Assembly (NCBI GenBank): GCA_023511875.1
Contig: JAIMAQ010000006.1
Span: 62,001-126,000 of the forward strand
Source of the DNA: Thermoflavifilum sp.
Lineage (GTDB): Bacteria; Bacteroidota; Bacteroidia; Chitinophagales; Chitinophagaceae
DNA: 64,000 nucleotides
Reading direction: 5' to 3'
Positions 55,377 to 63,102 of this stretch are shown piece by piece (positions within the stretch are counted from its first letter, which is position 1; the number at the start of each line of letters is the position of its first letter). Both the position numbers and the translations under genes were made by a program. The notes under the pieces are model-generated. The model was not told the origin of the DNA. It did not search any database and was given only the letters and a program-made list of their open reading frames with translations.

Positions 55377-55682
55377 TTACTGACAACAAGATTTGCGATG
55401 GGTAAATAGGCTTTTGAATAAAGAACGTTTTTTCGATTGTTGGGTGGGCTGCGCTGTTGATGATGCCTCATCTTGCAGGTAAATGCGATAATGACCAGCA
55501 GCCTCTACAGCAGCTCTCACCTGTTCCATAGATACAGGCTCCTCACTGCTCATTACCGCCCAACCTCCCGATAAATTTACTTGTACATCCTTGACTCCAG
55601 ACAAAGCTAAAAGTGCTTTTCTTATATTTTGTACGCAACCTTCACAGTGCATACCCTCTACCCGATAAACTTTTGTTTCCAT
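55377..55682 (-). CDS. Heavy-metal-associated (HMA) domain protein
   Basis: A 101-residue cytoplasmic protein. Residues 1-67 are an HMA domain (ferredoxin-like, as in copper chaperones and the N termini of CopA) with the metal site GMHCEGC (CxxC near residue 10). The tail is basic and ends KSCCQ, with a further Cys pair. The frame is open to 55724, but METKVYRVEGMHCEGC from the ATG at 55682 is the family start and lies downstream of a -7 box. First gene of the efflux operon; likely hands Cu(I) on or buffers it. Confidence 0.9.
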   Translation of the reverse strand: METKVYRVEGMHCEGCVQNIRKALLALSGVKDVQVNLSGGWAVMSSEEPVSMEQVRAAVEAAGHYRIYLQDEASSTAQPTQQSKKRSLFKSLFTHRKSCCQ

Positions 55683-55703
55683 CACGCATAACTTTTTACC
55701 AAA

Positions 55704-55711
55704 CAAAGGTA
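55704..55711 (-). promoter_or_regulatory. -7 box for the metal-efflux operon
   Basis: Minus strand TACCTTTG, an exact TAnnTTTG box, ends 21 bases before the HMA-protein ATG at 55682. It lies after the response regulator stop (55766), so the efflux operon can be transcribed apart from the regulator genes. It also rules out the longer start at 55724. Confidence 0.5.
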
Positions 55712-55765
55712 ATCTACTCCACACGCCAAGGTGTTATAAAATTTGTAGAAGAGTTTGTAAAATTT

Positions 55766-56482
55766 TTATTCGGTGCCATCTGTAAATTTATACCCCACTC
55801 CTCGTACCGAATGAAAATATTTGGGGTGGCGGCTATCCTCTTCGAAATATTTTCGAAAGTTCAAGATGAAATTATCGATCGTGCGGGTAGTAGGGTATAC
55901 ATTGTATCCCCAAACCACTTGTAAGATTTTTTCGCGCGGTACTACTTCGCCTTTGTTTTCAATCAATAATTTTAACAACATCGTTTCTTTCTTGCTGAGT
56001 TCATGTTTTTTCCCATCCTTACCCACACATTCCTGTGCAGCAAAATCAATTTTATTAGGCCCAAATTCGTACACATCGGGCACACTAGAACGATCGCGTA
56101 GTTTTTTATTTTTGACAATCAATTTCTCTACCCGCAGCAACAATTCCTCGAGATTAAAAGGCTTGGTCATATAATCGTCGCCCCCTTTACGCAAGCCCAG
56201 CACCCGATCGGCACTGGTATTGCGAGCACTCAAGAAAAGAATGGGCACATCGTTGTTTTGCAAGCGAATGTTTTCGGCCACAGCAATACCATCCATCTCG
56301 GGCAACATGATGTCGAGAATGATGAGATCGAAATATTCATTTTTGATGGCTTTAAGCGCATCTACACCATTGTCTACTGCAGTGACCTCATATCCTTCCA
56401 ACTCCAGATTCAATTTCAGAGATTCCTGTAGGTTTTCCTCATCTTCTACCAGCAAGATAGAGGCTTTGTAATTTTTATGCAT
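55766..56482 (-). CDS. OmpR-family response regulator
   Basis: A 238-residue two-component regulator. Receiver domain (about 5-120) with acidic E-D-E cluster at 13-15, phosphoacceptor in LIILDIMLPEMDG (about 52-57) and K in MTKPFNLEELL (about 104); then a winged helix (about 135-236) ending FHSVRGVGYKFTDGTE. Close in pattern to RprY of Bacteroidota. ATGs at 56494 and 56482 are both possible; 56482 gives MHKNYKASILLVEDEEN. It follows the histidine kinase gene and precedes the efflux operon, but target genes are not shown by the sequence. Confidence 0.95.
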   Translation of the reverse strand: MHKNYKASILLVEDEENLQESLKLNLELEGYEVTAVDNGVDALKAIKNEYFDLIILDIMLPEMDGIAVAENIRLQNNDVPILFLSARNTSADRVLGLRKGGDDYMTKPFNLEELLLRVEKLIVKNKKLRDRSSVPDVYEFGPNKIDFAAQECVGKDGKKHELSKKETMLLKLLIENKGEVVPREKILQVVWGYNVYPTTRTIDNFILNFRKYFEEDSRHPKYFHSVRGVGYKFTDGTE

Positions 56483-56514
56483 GGTTGATGGCATAATAAT
56501 ATGTTTTTAACGAT

Positions 56515-57528
56515 TTATTCTCGAGCAAGGGGTAATGCTATTTCAAAGATACTGCCATGTGGCTTTCTATCCAATACCCGAATGATTCCTTGATGCTCAT
56601 GAATAATTTTTTGGGTGAGATATAATCCTAGGCCCGTTCCTTTTGTTTTTCGGGTATTTTCATTGCCAATGCGATAAAAACGCTGAAATATTTTGGTTTT
56701 TTCTGCATCGGGGATACCCATACCTTCATCGGCCACACTCACCAATGCCAGATTTTGCTCACGCCTTAATCCCAACTCTACCGTGCTACCACGTGGAGAA
56801 TATTTAATAGCATTTTCAATCAAGTTATTGATAGCCAAGCTCAGAGTAAGCATGTCGCCATTCACCCATACATCGGGTTCTACATGCGCAACGATTTGGT
56901 GCGATGGAGCACGTCGCTGCTGCTCGGCAATGCATTGCATCAGGAGCTGGCTCAGGTTCACCTTCTCACGAACCATTTGATATTGCCGACTTTCAAATTG
57001 AGAAGCCAAAAGCATGTTGTTGCACAAATGATTGAGGCGGTTAGTTTCACCCAGCATGCTTTCGAGAAGCTTTTGCTGCTTGTCGGTATCCAACTTACGT
57101 TTCAATAAGGTTTCCAAATTGAGCTGAAGGGCTGCTATAGGTGATTTCAACTCATGCGTAACGGCCATCATAAAATTGTTTTGTTGCCGAGAAAGTAAGA
57201 TTTGCCGGCGAGTGGCTCGATATACATAAGCTGCGCCGATGAGAATAACCACCAAAAAAGTGATTCCTTCACCCCAATATTTAAATTCTCGCATACGCTC
57301 TTCATGAGCAATGCGCTCCATTTCTTGGTTGAAGCGTTGTGGATATTGCAAGCTATCCACAGTGAGGCGTAAATATTGCTCTTGACTCTCCGTAATGATA
57401 TCGCTCTGATGCATCAAAGAAATGCCCCACCAAATCAATGCGGCCAACGTATAGATTAACAAAAAGAAATAAAAATAAGTGATAAAGCGTGTGCTTTTTT
57501 GCTTGAAAACCGCTTTTTGACGTTTCAT
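56515..57528 (-). CDS. Sensor histidine kinase
   Basis: A 337-residue membrane kinase, partner of the response regulator. Two membrane helices (about 18-40 and 82-103) flank a very short periplasmic loop of about 40 residues. HisKA has the phospho-His in MMAVTHELKSPIAALQLNLETLL (about 143-165), and HATPase_c has the N box NLIENAIKYSPRGS, the G1 box DEGMGIPD, F box and G2 box GTGLGLYL. The arrangement resembles RprX. It lies 22 bases after gldH and 20-32 bases before the regulator, so all three may be co-transcribed. Confidence 0.94.
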   Translation of the reverse strand: MKRQKAVFKQKSTRFITYFYFFLLIYTLAALIWWGISLMHQSDIITESQEQYLRLTVDSLQYPQRFNQEMERIAHEERMREFKYWGEGITFLVVILIGAAYVYRATRRQILLSRQQNNFMMAVTHELKSPIAALQLNLETLLKRKLDTDKQQKLLESMLGETNRLNHLCNNMLLASQFESRQYQMVREKVNLSQLLMQCIAEQQRRAPSHQIVAHVEPDVWVNGDMLTLSLAINNLIENAIKYSPRGSTVELGLRREQNLALVSVADEGMGIPDAEKTKIFQRFYRIGNENTRKTKGTGLGLYLTQKIIHEHQGIIRVLDRKPHGSIFEIALPLARE

Positions 57529-57550
57529 ATGATGATCTAAATCTTTTTAA

Positions 57551-58084
57551 TTACTGCATATGAGCTGCAGCGCTATCGGCCTGTTGTTTGATGAACACAG
57601 CTTGTCGAGATCCAATCTTTTCAATTCTCAGGCCCACATTCATGATATAGGGCAAGGGATTATCGCGCATGTCTTGCTCAAAAGTAAATCGATAGGTTCC
57701 GATTTGGTTGAAATAAGCTCGATGCTGAATAAGGATGCGATGAAAGAAGATATCTTCTATACCAGTGCCAAACCATTTACCAGTAGGGTCGGCAAGCGGC
57801 AGCTCTACTCGACGCCGAATGGCATGCCCATTGGGAAATTCGGTAGTAATAAGTAACCACAAATTGCTATACCGATAATCATTGGTATGCCGCAACACCA
57901 CGTAAATATCATATAAGGCAGTAGTATCGGTAATCTGCACAGTAAAGCTAGGACGAAAGTTGGCATACCATCGCTGCTGGGGAATGGCAACCTGTTGTTG
58001 AAACACATTTAATTTTTGGGAAAACTGGCAAGCACTACATAGACTCATCAGTAAGATGAAGCAAGCCAACAGATTTCGTTTCAT
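57551..58084 (-). CDS. gldH: Gliding motility lipoprotein GldH
   Basis: A 177-residue lipoprotein: lipobox LCSAC at residue 19, then the single GldH domain with DIYVVLRHTNDYRYSNLWLLI (about 60-80), LPLADPTGKWFGTG (about 100-113) and the closing YIMNVGLRIEKI. GldH belongs to the gliding/type IX secretion set of Bacteroidota and is anchored in the envelope. Its presence strongly supports the phylum assignment. It is upstream of the sensor kinase by 22 bases. No other gld genes are in the window. Confidence 0.9.
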   Translation of the reverse strand: MKRNLLACFILLMSLCSACQFSQKLNVFQQQVAIPQQRWYANFRPSFTVQITDTTALYDIYVVLRHTNDYRYSNLWLLITTEFPNGHAIRRRVELPLADPTGKWFGTGIEDIFFHRILIQHRAYFNQIGTYRFTFEQDMRDNPLPYIMNVGLRIEKIGSRQAVFIKQQADSAAAHMQ

Positions 58085-58131
58085 ATCTGTAACTATCTAC
58101 TTGTAAAGATACATGAAAACAGATGCGCTAA

Positions 58132-59016
58132 TTAGAGGATGTTTAACACTTGCTCTTTCGCTTTTTCCAATTCATCTTTCATCAATACCACCCATTGCTG
58201 GATGAGGGCGTCACCGGCTTTAGAGCCTGTGGTATTGATTTCTCGCCCCATTTCTTGTAATAAAAAACTCAACTTGCGCCCTTTTACCACTTCAGGATCA
58301 TCTAATACCTGCTCAAAATATCGACAATGGTTTTCCAGCCTCACTATTTCCTCGGTGATATCCATTTTCTCGATGTAATAAATGAGTTCTTGTTCCAATC
58401 GGTTTTGGTCGACTTGCTCTTTTGACAAGTATTCTTGTAAAGATGCTTCCAATCGCCGTTTCACTTTTTCACGTCGTTGTGGATCTTGTTTTTTCACTTC
58501 TTGTAAATATTCCAAAATACGACATACATGTTGCCGCAGTGCTTCTTCCATAGCCATCCCCTCTTGTAAGCGATGCGCGTTGAGTGCTTCGATAGCTTCC
58601 AGTAAAACCGTTCTTACCTGTAGCCAATCTTGCTCGGGCAACACTTCATTAGCAGGCATAACCACATCGGGAAGCTTAATCAGTATAGGTAGCGCTTGCT
58701 GCTGCCACCCATCGGGTATTTGCAAATGGTGGGCTAGTTGTTGCAGTTGGTCATAATACTGTTGAGCCAATGCTGTGTTGAAAGCCACCAGATTTTGACC
58801 CTGGTATTGTTGTAGATTAATGCTGAGGTCAATAGAGCCTCGTTGCAAATATTGCTGCAATAGAGCTCTGATATCTGCTTCATAAGGCTTAAGCGCTGCA
58901 GGCAATTTAATATTGGCATCGAATTGCTTTCCATTGAGCGAACGCAGTTCCACCACCACGGCAAGGCCATTTTCATGTTTTTCGGCCCGGCCATAACCAG
59001 TCATCGATCTAAGCAT
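58132..59016 (-). CDS. YicC family stress-linked endoribonuclease
   Basis: A 294-residue protein with the family start MLRSMTGYGRAE and the typical C terminus EINTTGSKAGDALIQQWVVLMKDELEKAKEQVLNIL (DUF1732 part). In between, long helices rich in Gln and Leu. YicC/YloC proteins were shown to be RNA endonucleases linked to stationary-phase survival. Cytoplasmic. It lies 47 bases upstream of gldH on the same strand; an old link between the two is not evident. Confidence 0.94.
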   Translation of the reverse strand: MLRSMTGYGRAEKHENGLAVVVELRSLNGKQFDANIKLPAALKPYEADIRALLQQYLQRGSIDLSINLQQYQGQNLVAFNTALAQQYYDQLQQLAHHLQIPDGWQQQALPILIKLPDVVMPANEVLPEQDWLQVRTVLLEAIEALNAHRLQEGMAMEEALRQHVCRILEYLQEVKKQDPQRREKVKRRLEASLQEYLSKEQVDQNRLEQELIYYIEKMDITEEIVRLENHCRYFEQVLDDPEVVKGRKLSFLLQEMGREINTTGSKAGDALIQQWVVLMKDELEKAKEQVLNIL

Positions 59017-59093
59017 ATTTATACGATTTCTGATGCAAGATATATTTGGATGATAGCAAACCTAACAATATGTGGTTGGAAAAACAAACTCTA

Positions 59094-59696
59094 TTAAACA
59101 ACCAATGCTAGGTTGATTTCCTGTTGACTAAGTTCTCGATAATCTCCTGGCTGTAAAGATCCTAGTGACAATCGTCCAACCGCACAACGAATTAATCGCA
59201 ATGTGGGATAACCGATAGCTGCTGTCATTTTTCGAATTTGATGATATTTACCTTCATACAACGTCATGCTGATCCATGAAGTAGGGATATGCTGGCGAAA
59301 CCGAATGGGTGGGTATCTCTCCGGAACAGGTGGAGCCTCATGGAGTATGCGTATGGCATCGGCAGGCAAAGGACGTGTGTGATACCATTGTCGTTTGATA
59401 CGAATCGGTACACCATTCAATAAAGGTGCAATTGCAGCTTCAGTGATCTGCCCTTCTACCTGCACCCAGTAGGTTCGAGTATGTCCTTTTGAGGGATGTA
59501 ACAATTGTGTATGCAAGCGTTTATCATTGGTTAGCAACAACAATCCCTCGCTTTCATAATCTAACCGCCCAATAGGATATACATCTTTCGGAACGTCTAC
59601 TACATCGGCTAGCGTAGTCTTGCCAGGCACTGCCGAGAATTGACACAATACTCGATACGGTTTATACAACATAAAATAACGGTAAGCATTGGGCAT
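59094..59696 (-). CDS. RsuA/RluE family pseudouridine synthase
   Basis: A 200-residue synthase without the N-terminal S4 domain, as in RluE. Catalytic Asp is in PIGRLDYESEGLLLLTND (about residue 41), with the family end motif YHQIRKMTAAIGYPTLRLIRCAVG (about 156-180). It converts one uridine of 23S (RluE-like) or related rRNA to pseudouridine. The exact site cannot be read from sequence. A terminator-like hairpin lies 50 bases upstream of its start. Confidence 0.9.
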   Translation of the reverse strand: MPNAYRYFMLYKPYRVLCQFSAVPGKTTLADVVDVPKDVYPIGRLDYESEGLLLLTNDKRLHTQLLHPSKGHTRTYWVQVEGQITEAAIAPLLNGVPIRIKRQWYHTRPLPADAIRILHEAPPVPERYPPIRFRQHIPTSWISMTLYEGKYHQIRKMTAAIGYPTLRLIRCAVGRLSLGSLQPGDYRELSQQEINLALVV

Positions 59697-59745
59697 ATCA
59701 TATCATTCCTATCGTAAAATTATCATACAGATATAGATATCATAA

Positions 59746-59777
59746 AAAAGCCCAGCAGCTAAACTGCTGGGGCTTTT
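59746..59777 (-). terminator. Terminator-like hairpin upstream of the pseudouridine synthase gene
   Basis: Arms AAAAGCCCAGCAG (59746-59758) and CTGCTGGGGCTTTT (59764-59777) pair over 13 bases with one bulged G and a 5-base loop. On the minus strand the stem runs into six T residues (59749-59744), the form of a Rho-independent terminator. It does not follow any gene I can see: it lies between divergent genes, 50 bases before the ATG at 59696. It may be a leader attenuator of that gene or end a small RNA. Confidence 0.6.
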
Positions 59778-59939
59778 GCTGAATTACAATGGGTTAGTAA
59801 GTATGTGCGGTAAATTTTACTACACAATATTAAAAGATAATTTTGATTAAATAAAATTTTTTTTCTTCTTTTTATGCACATCATGTCAACTATATTTCTG
59901 CACAGATCGGCATTCAAAACCAGAATGCACAAATGATGC

Positions 59940-59962
59940 TACCTTTGCACAGCTTACATTTG
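59940..59962 (+). promoter_or_regulatory. Two tandem -7 boxes before lpxD
   Basis: TACCTTTG at 59940-59947 and TACATTTG at 59955-59962 both match TAnnTTTG exactly, 15 bases apart. They end 43 and 28 bases before the lpxD ATG at 59991. Two start points may be used. No clear -33 motif for either. The remainder of the 294-base gap (59697-59990) is AT-rich with no gene. Confidence 0.45.
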
Positions 59963-59990
59963 TTTTACATCACTTATAAAAACATACTAC

Positions 59991-60935
59991 ATGCAATTAC
60001 CAGCACCTATATCTGTTGAATGGATTGCCAAATATCTTCATGGTGAAATCATTGGTAACGCCCATCAACAAGCCAACGGAATTAATGAAATTCACCAGGT
60101 GCGGCACGGCGATATCACTTTTGTAGATCATGAAAAATATTACAAAACTGCTTTACAATCGGCGGCAACAGTAGTGTTGATCAATCAAAGATTATCTGCA
60201 CCGGCAGGCAAAACCTTGATTTTGGTAGATGATCCTTTCCGTGCATACAATCAACTGGTTCGTCATTTTCATCCTTTTTCTTTTCCAGAAACATCTCTTG
60301 CTCAGTCCATACAAGTAGGTGAGGGAACGCGTATTGCTCCTGAAGTGGTGATAGGTGAGCATGTACAAATAGGAAAAGATTGCCTTATTTATCCCCATGT
60401 GACGATTTACGACCATTGCATAATTGGCGACCGAGTGATTATCCACTCGGGTACAGTAATTGGTGCAGATGCATTTTATTATAAAAAACGTACAGGCGAA
60501 GTATGGCAATATGAAAAAATGATCAGTTGTGGACGTGTAGTGATTGAGAATGATGTAGAAGTTGGTGCAAATTGTACCATTGACAAAGGTGTGAGTGGCG
60601 ATACACTCATTGGTGCTGGAACTAAAATCGACAATTTGGTACATGTAGGTCACGATACACGCATTGGTAAAGGTTGTTTGATTGCTGCACAAGTAGGCAT
60701 TGCAGGTACCGTCATCATCGAAGATCATGTGACGTTGTGGGGGCAAGTGGGTGTTTCTAAAGATCTAACTATAGGGCGAGAAGCTGTGGTGCTGGCGCAG
60801 AGTGGTGTTCCTAGCTCATTGAAAGGTGGGCAAATTTATTTTGGCTATCCGGCAGAAGAAGCTCGCTACAAACGCCGAGAAATTGCTTGGATAAAACGCA
60901 TTCCAGAAATTTGGGAAAAGGTTAAACATCTGTAA
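59991..60935 (+). CDS. lpxD: UDP-3-O-acylglucosamine N-acyltransferase (LpxD-like)
   Basis: A 314-residue left-handed beta-helix acyltransferase for lipid A synthesis, adding the second acyl chain to UDP-3-O-acylglucosamine. An N-terminal uridine-binding domain (about 1-100, with GDITFVDHEKYYK) precedes hexapeptide repeats (about 105-270: V/I at every sixth position), and the catalytic His is H221 in NLVHVGHDTRIGKG. A C-terminal helix ends the protein. It is somewhat shorter than typical LpxD (about 340), so a second LpxD-like paralogue elsewhere in the genome is possible. Its end overlaps the converging epimerase gene by 14 bases. Confidence 0.88.
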   Translation: MQLPAPISVEWIAKYLHGEIIGNAHQQANGINEIHQVRHGDITFVDHEKYYKTALQSAATVVLINQRLSAPAGKTLILVDDPFRAYNQLVRHFHPFSFPETSLAQSIQVGEGTRIAPEVVIGEHVQIGKDCLIYPHVTIYDHCIIGDRVIIHSGTVIGADAFYYKKRTGEVWQYEKMISCGRVVIENDVEVGANCTIDKGVSGDTLIGAGTKIDNLVHVGHDTRIGKGCLIAAQVGIAGTVIIEDHVTLWGQVGVSKDLTIGREAVVLAQSGVPSSLKGGQIYFGYPAEEARYKRREIAWIKRIPEIWEKVKHL

Positions 60936-61938
60936 CTATTGCCTCCCGACGAGAGGGCTGCAAGCTCAGCAGAAATTGTTGACAAGTATATGCAATGGTT
61001 TCATTGAGTGGGGTAAATTGAAAATCAGGAAAATACTGTAAAAATTTGCTGGCATCATAATAGAGTCTTAACTGAGATGTATGCACCGTTTCGTGTGTCA
61101 CCACCGGTTCATAATCACGATGTAGCCATGCTTTTATTCGTTGATACCATGCTACGCATTCTCCCATCCATTGATTAGCGGGGAAACGAGGAGGAGGCTG
61201 GTGAAAATATTGAGCAATAGTGGTAAACAATTGCCGATACGACCAGTTATCTCCATTCAATATAAACCTTTCTCCATTGATATTTGCACACATAAGCAAA
61301 TGCATAGCTTTTGCTACATCGCGAACATCCACAAAACCATTTACACCTGTTGAGTAAAAAGGGAAGCCCGCGTATATTTTTTGAAACAATGCAGGAGAGC
61401 CAGTATGCCAATGGCCAGGCCCGAGAATGATAGTGGGATAAACTACTACTACTTGCAATCCTTCTGCCATACCACGCCACACCTCCATTTCTCCCAAATA
61501 TTTGCTTAAAGCATATGCCGAATGAAACTTTCTATCTTCGGGCAAAGATTGTTCGGTGATGTGTTGCTCACCTTCTCCTCTGCCCAACGCGGCAACAGAG
61601 CTTACATGCACGAGTCGTTTTACCTGCATATCCAAACAAAGATCTACCAGTTGGCGTGTACCATCCACATTTACCTGCATCAATTCACGACGTGCTTTGC
61701 GAGAAAAACTCACCTTCCCCGCACAATGATAAACCTGGTGAACATCTTGCAAGGCTTCACGCATAGCCGCCAAATCCAATAAGTCGGCCTTCACCCATTC
61801 TACTTTATCTTGTATTTCTTCAGGAAAATCCGGGATCTGTGCTCGGTAAATAGCTTTCACAGACAGTCCTTGCGCCACGAGATGGCGAATGAGGTGACTG
61901 CCCAAAAGGCCAGTTGCTCCAGTAACCAAAATAGACAT
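60922..61938 (-). CDS. NAD-dependent epimerase/dehydratase (extended SDR)
   Basis: A 338-residue extended short-chain dehydrogenase: TGATGLLGSHLIRHL at residues 7-20 binds NAD(P), VYHCAGKVSF near 68, HVSSVAALGRG near 112 holds the catalytic Ser, and YALSKYLGE near 142 is the YxxxK pair. It resembles dihydroflavonol reductase / 3-beta-HSD-like SDRs, so a nucleotide sugar or an aliphatic ketone are both possible. Cytoplasmic, alone on its strand, preceded by a -7 box. Confidence 0.88.
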   Translation of the reverse strand: MSILVTGATGLLGSHLIRHLVAQGLSVKAIYRAQIPDFPEEIQDKVEWVKADLLDLAAMREALQDVHQVYHCAGKVSFSRKARRELMQVNVDGTRQLVDLCLDMQVKRLVHVSSVAALGRGEGEQHITEQSLPEDRKFHSAYALSKYLGEMEVWRGMAEGLQVVVVYPTIILGPGHWHTGSPALFQKIYAGFPFYSTGVNGFVDVRDVAKAMHLLMCANINGERFILNGDNWSYRQLFTTIAQYFHQPPPRFPANQWMGECVAWYQRIKAWLHRDYEPVVTHETVHTSQLRLYYDASKFLQYFPDFQFTPLNETIAYTCQQFLLSLQPSRREAIVTDV

Positions 61939-61954
61939 GATACCAAATGCTACA

Positions 61955-61962
61955 CAAAAATA
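61955..61962 (-). promoter_or_regulatory. -7 box for the SDR epimerase gene
   Basis: Minus strand TATTTTTG, an exact TAnnTTTG box, ends 16 bases before the ATG at 61938. The same octamer precedes glyA. Confidence 0.4.
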
Positions 61963-62003
61963 CAGGGAATATACCAGGCACTCTTCAAATCTGGCAAGTC
62001 GTG

Positions 62004-63050
62004 CTAGATCGCCGCAATAAATTGTCGAAGAAAGCGCAGATCATTTTGGGAATATAAGCGCAAATCATTTACCCGATATTTCAATTGGCAAATTCTTTCT
62101 ATACCCATCCCAAATGCATAGCCTGTGTACACTTCTGGATCAATCTGAAAATTACGAAGCAGATCGGGATGCACCATGCCACAACCCAAAATCTCTACCC
62201 ACCCCGTGTACTTGCACAAACTACAACCCTTACCCCCACACACCGTACACGATATATCCATTTCTGCACTGGGCTCAGTAAATGGGAAATACGAAGGGCG
62301 AAACCTCACACGGGTATGATGCCCAAACATTTCTTCAACAAAATAATATAGGGTTTGTTTGAGATCGGCAAACGATACCTGTTGACTCACATACAACCCT
62401 TCTACCTGATGGAAAAAGCAATGTGCACGTGCAGAAATGGTTTCATTACGATACACTCTTCCTGGACAAATTACCCTGACGGGCAAGGGTTGCGATTCAA
62501 GTACTCGTGCTTGTACCGAAGAGGTATGCGTACGAAGCACCCACACGGGATCGCGAGAAAGGTAAAAAGTATCTTGCATGTCGCGTGCAGGATGATCGGG
62601 CGGCATATTGAGTGAAGTGAAATTATGCCAATCATCTTCAATCTCAGGACCTTCAGCAACGGCAAAACCAATGCTTTCAAAAATACGAACCATTTCTCGA
62701 CGAACGATACTAAGTGGATGATGACTACCCAATGGCAAGGGCTCGCCGGGAAGAGTAATATCTACACCTGCAATCTCCGAAGCCGTCGACGTAGATACTT
62801 GACTTTGTTGAATACGTTGCCGATGGGCAGCATATTGGTTTTCTGCAAATTGTTTTAAATCATTCAACTCACGGCCAATGGCTTTTTTCTGCGCAGCATC
62901 GAGCATGCCTAGCTTACTAAACAATTGTTTCAATTGGCCTTTGCTGCCCAAATAACGAATTCGAAATGCTTCTAATTCTTGCGCATCGTTAGGCGATGCC
63001 AATGCTATGGCTTGGCGGAGTGTTTGAATTTCTTTCAATAAATCGTCCAT
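62004..63050 (-). CDS. pheS: Phenylalanine-tRNA ligase alpha subunit
   Basis: A 348-residue class II aminoacyl-tRNA synthetase subunit; with PheT it charges tRNA-Phe. An N-terminal coiled coil (about 1-85), then the catalytic domain with SIGFAVAEGPEIEDDWHNF (about 127), motif 2 GRVYRNETISARAHCFFHQVEGL (about 198-220) and motif 3 GMGIERICQLKYRVNDLR (about 314-331). A Cys cluster CTVCGGKGCSLCKYTGW lies near 275 and may bind zinc. No pheT is adjacent. Confidence 0.97.
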   Translation of the reverse strand: MDDLLKEIQTLRQAIALASPNDAQELEAFRIRYLGSKGQLKQLFSKLGMLDAAQKKAIGRELNDLKQFAENQYAAHRQRIQQSQVSTSTASEIAGVDITLPGEPLPLGSHHPLSIVRREMVRIFESIGFAVAEGPEIEDDWHNFTSLNMPPDHPARDMQDTFYLSRDPVWVLRTHTSSVQARVLESQPLPVRVICPGRVYRNETISARAHCFFHQVEGLYVSQQVSFADLKQTLYYFVEEMFGHHTRVRFRPSYFPFTEPSAEMDISCTVCGGKGCSLCKYTGWVEILGCGMVHPDLLRNFQIDPEVYTGYAFGMGIERICQLKYRVNDLRLYSQNDLRFLRQFIAAI

Positions 63051-63055
63051 GTGCG

Positions 63056-63063
63056 CAAAATTA
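63056..63063 (-). promoter_or_regulatory. -7 box for pheS
   Basis: Minus strand TAATTTTG, an exact TAnnTTTG box, ends 5 bases before the pheS ATG, so the mRNA would be almost leaderless. The same octamer precedes two other genes in the window. Confidence 0.4.
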
Positions 63064-63102
63064 GTTTTTTACTAGCCAAATACCTGTTTACGGAAACCCA
63101 CT

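Noticed and set aside
60192..60746. 184-codon minus-strand open frame inside lpxD
   Set aside because: Fully antisense to a well-supported gene, rich in Tyr/Cys/His/Asn with no family pattern; a by-product of the hexapeptide-repeat codons.
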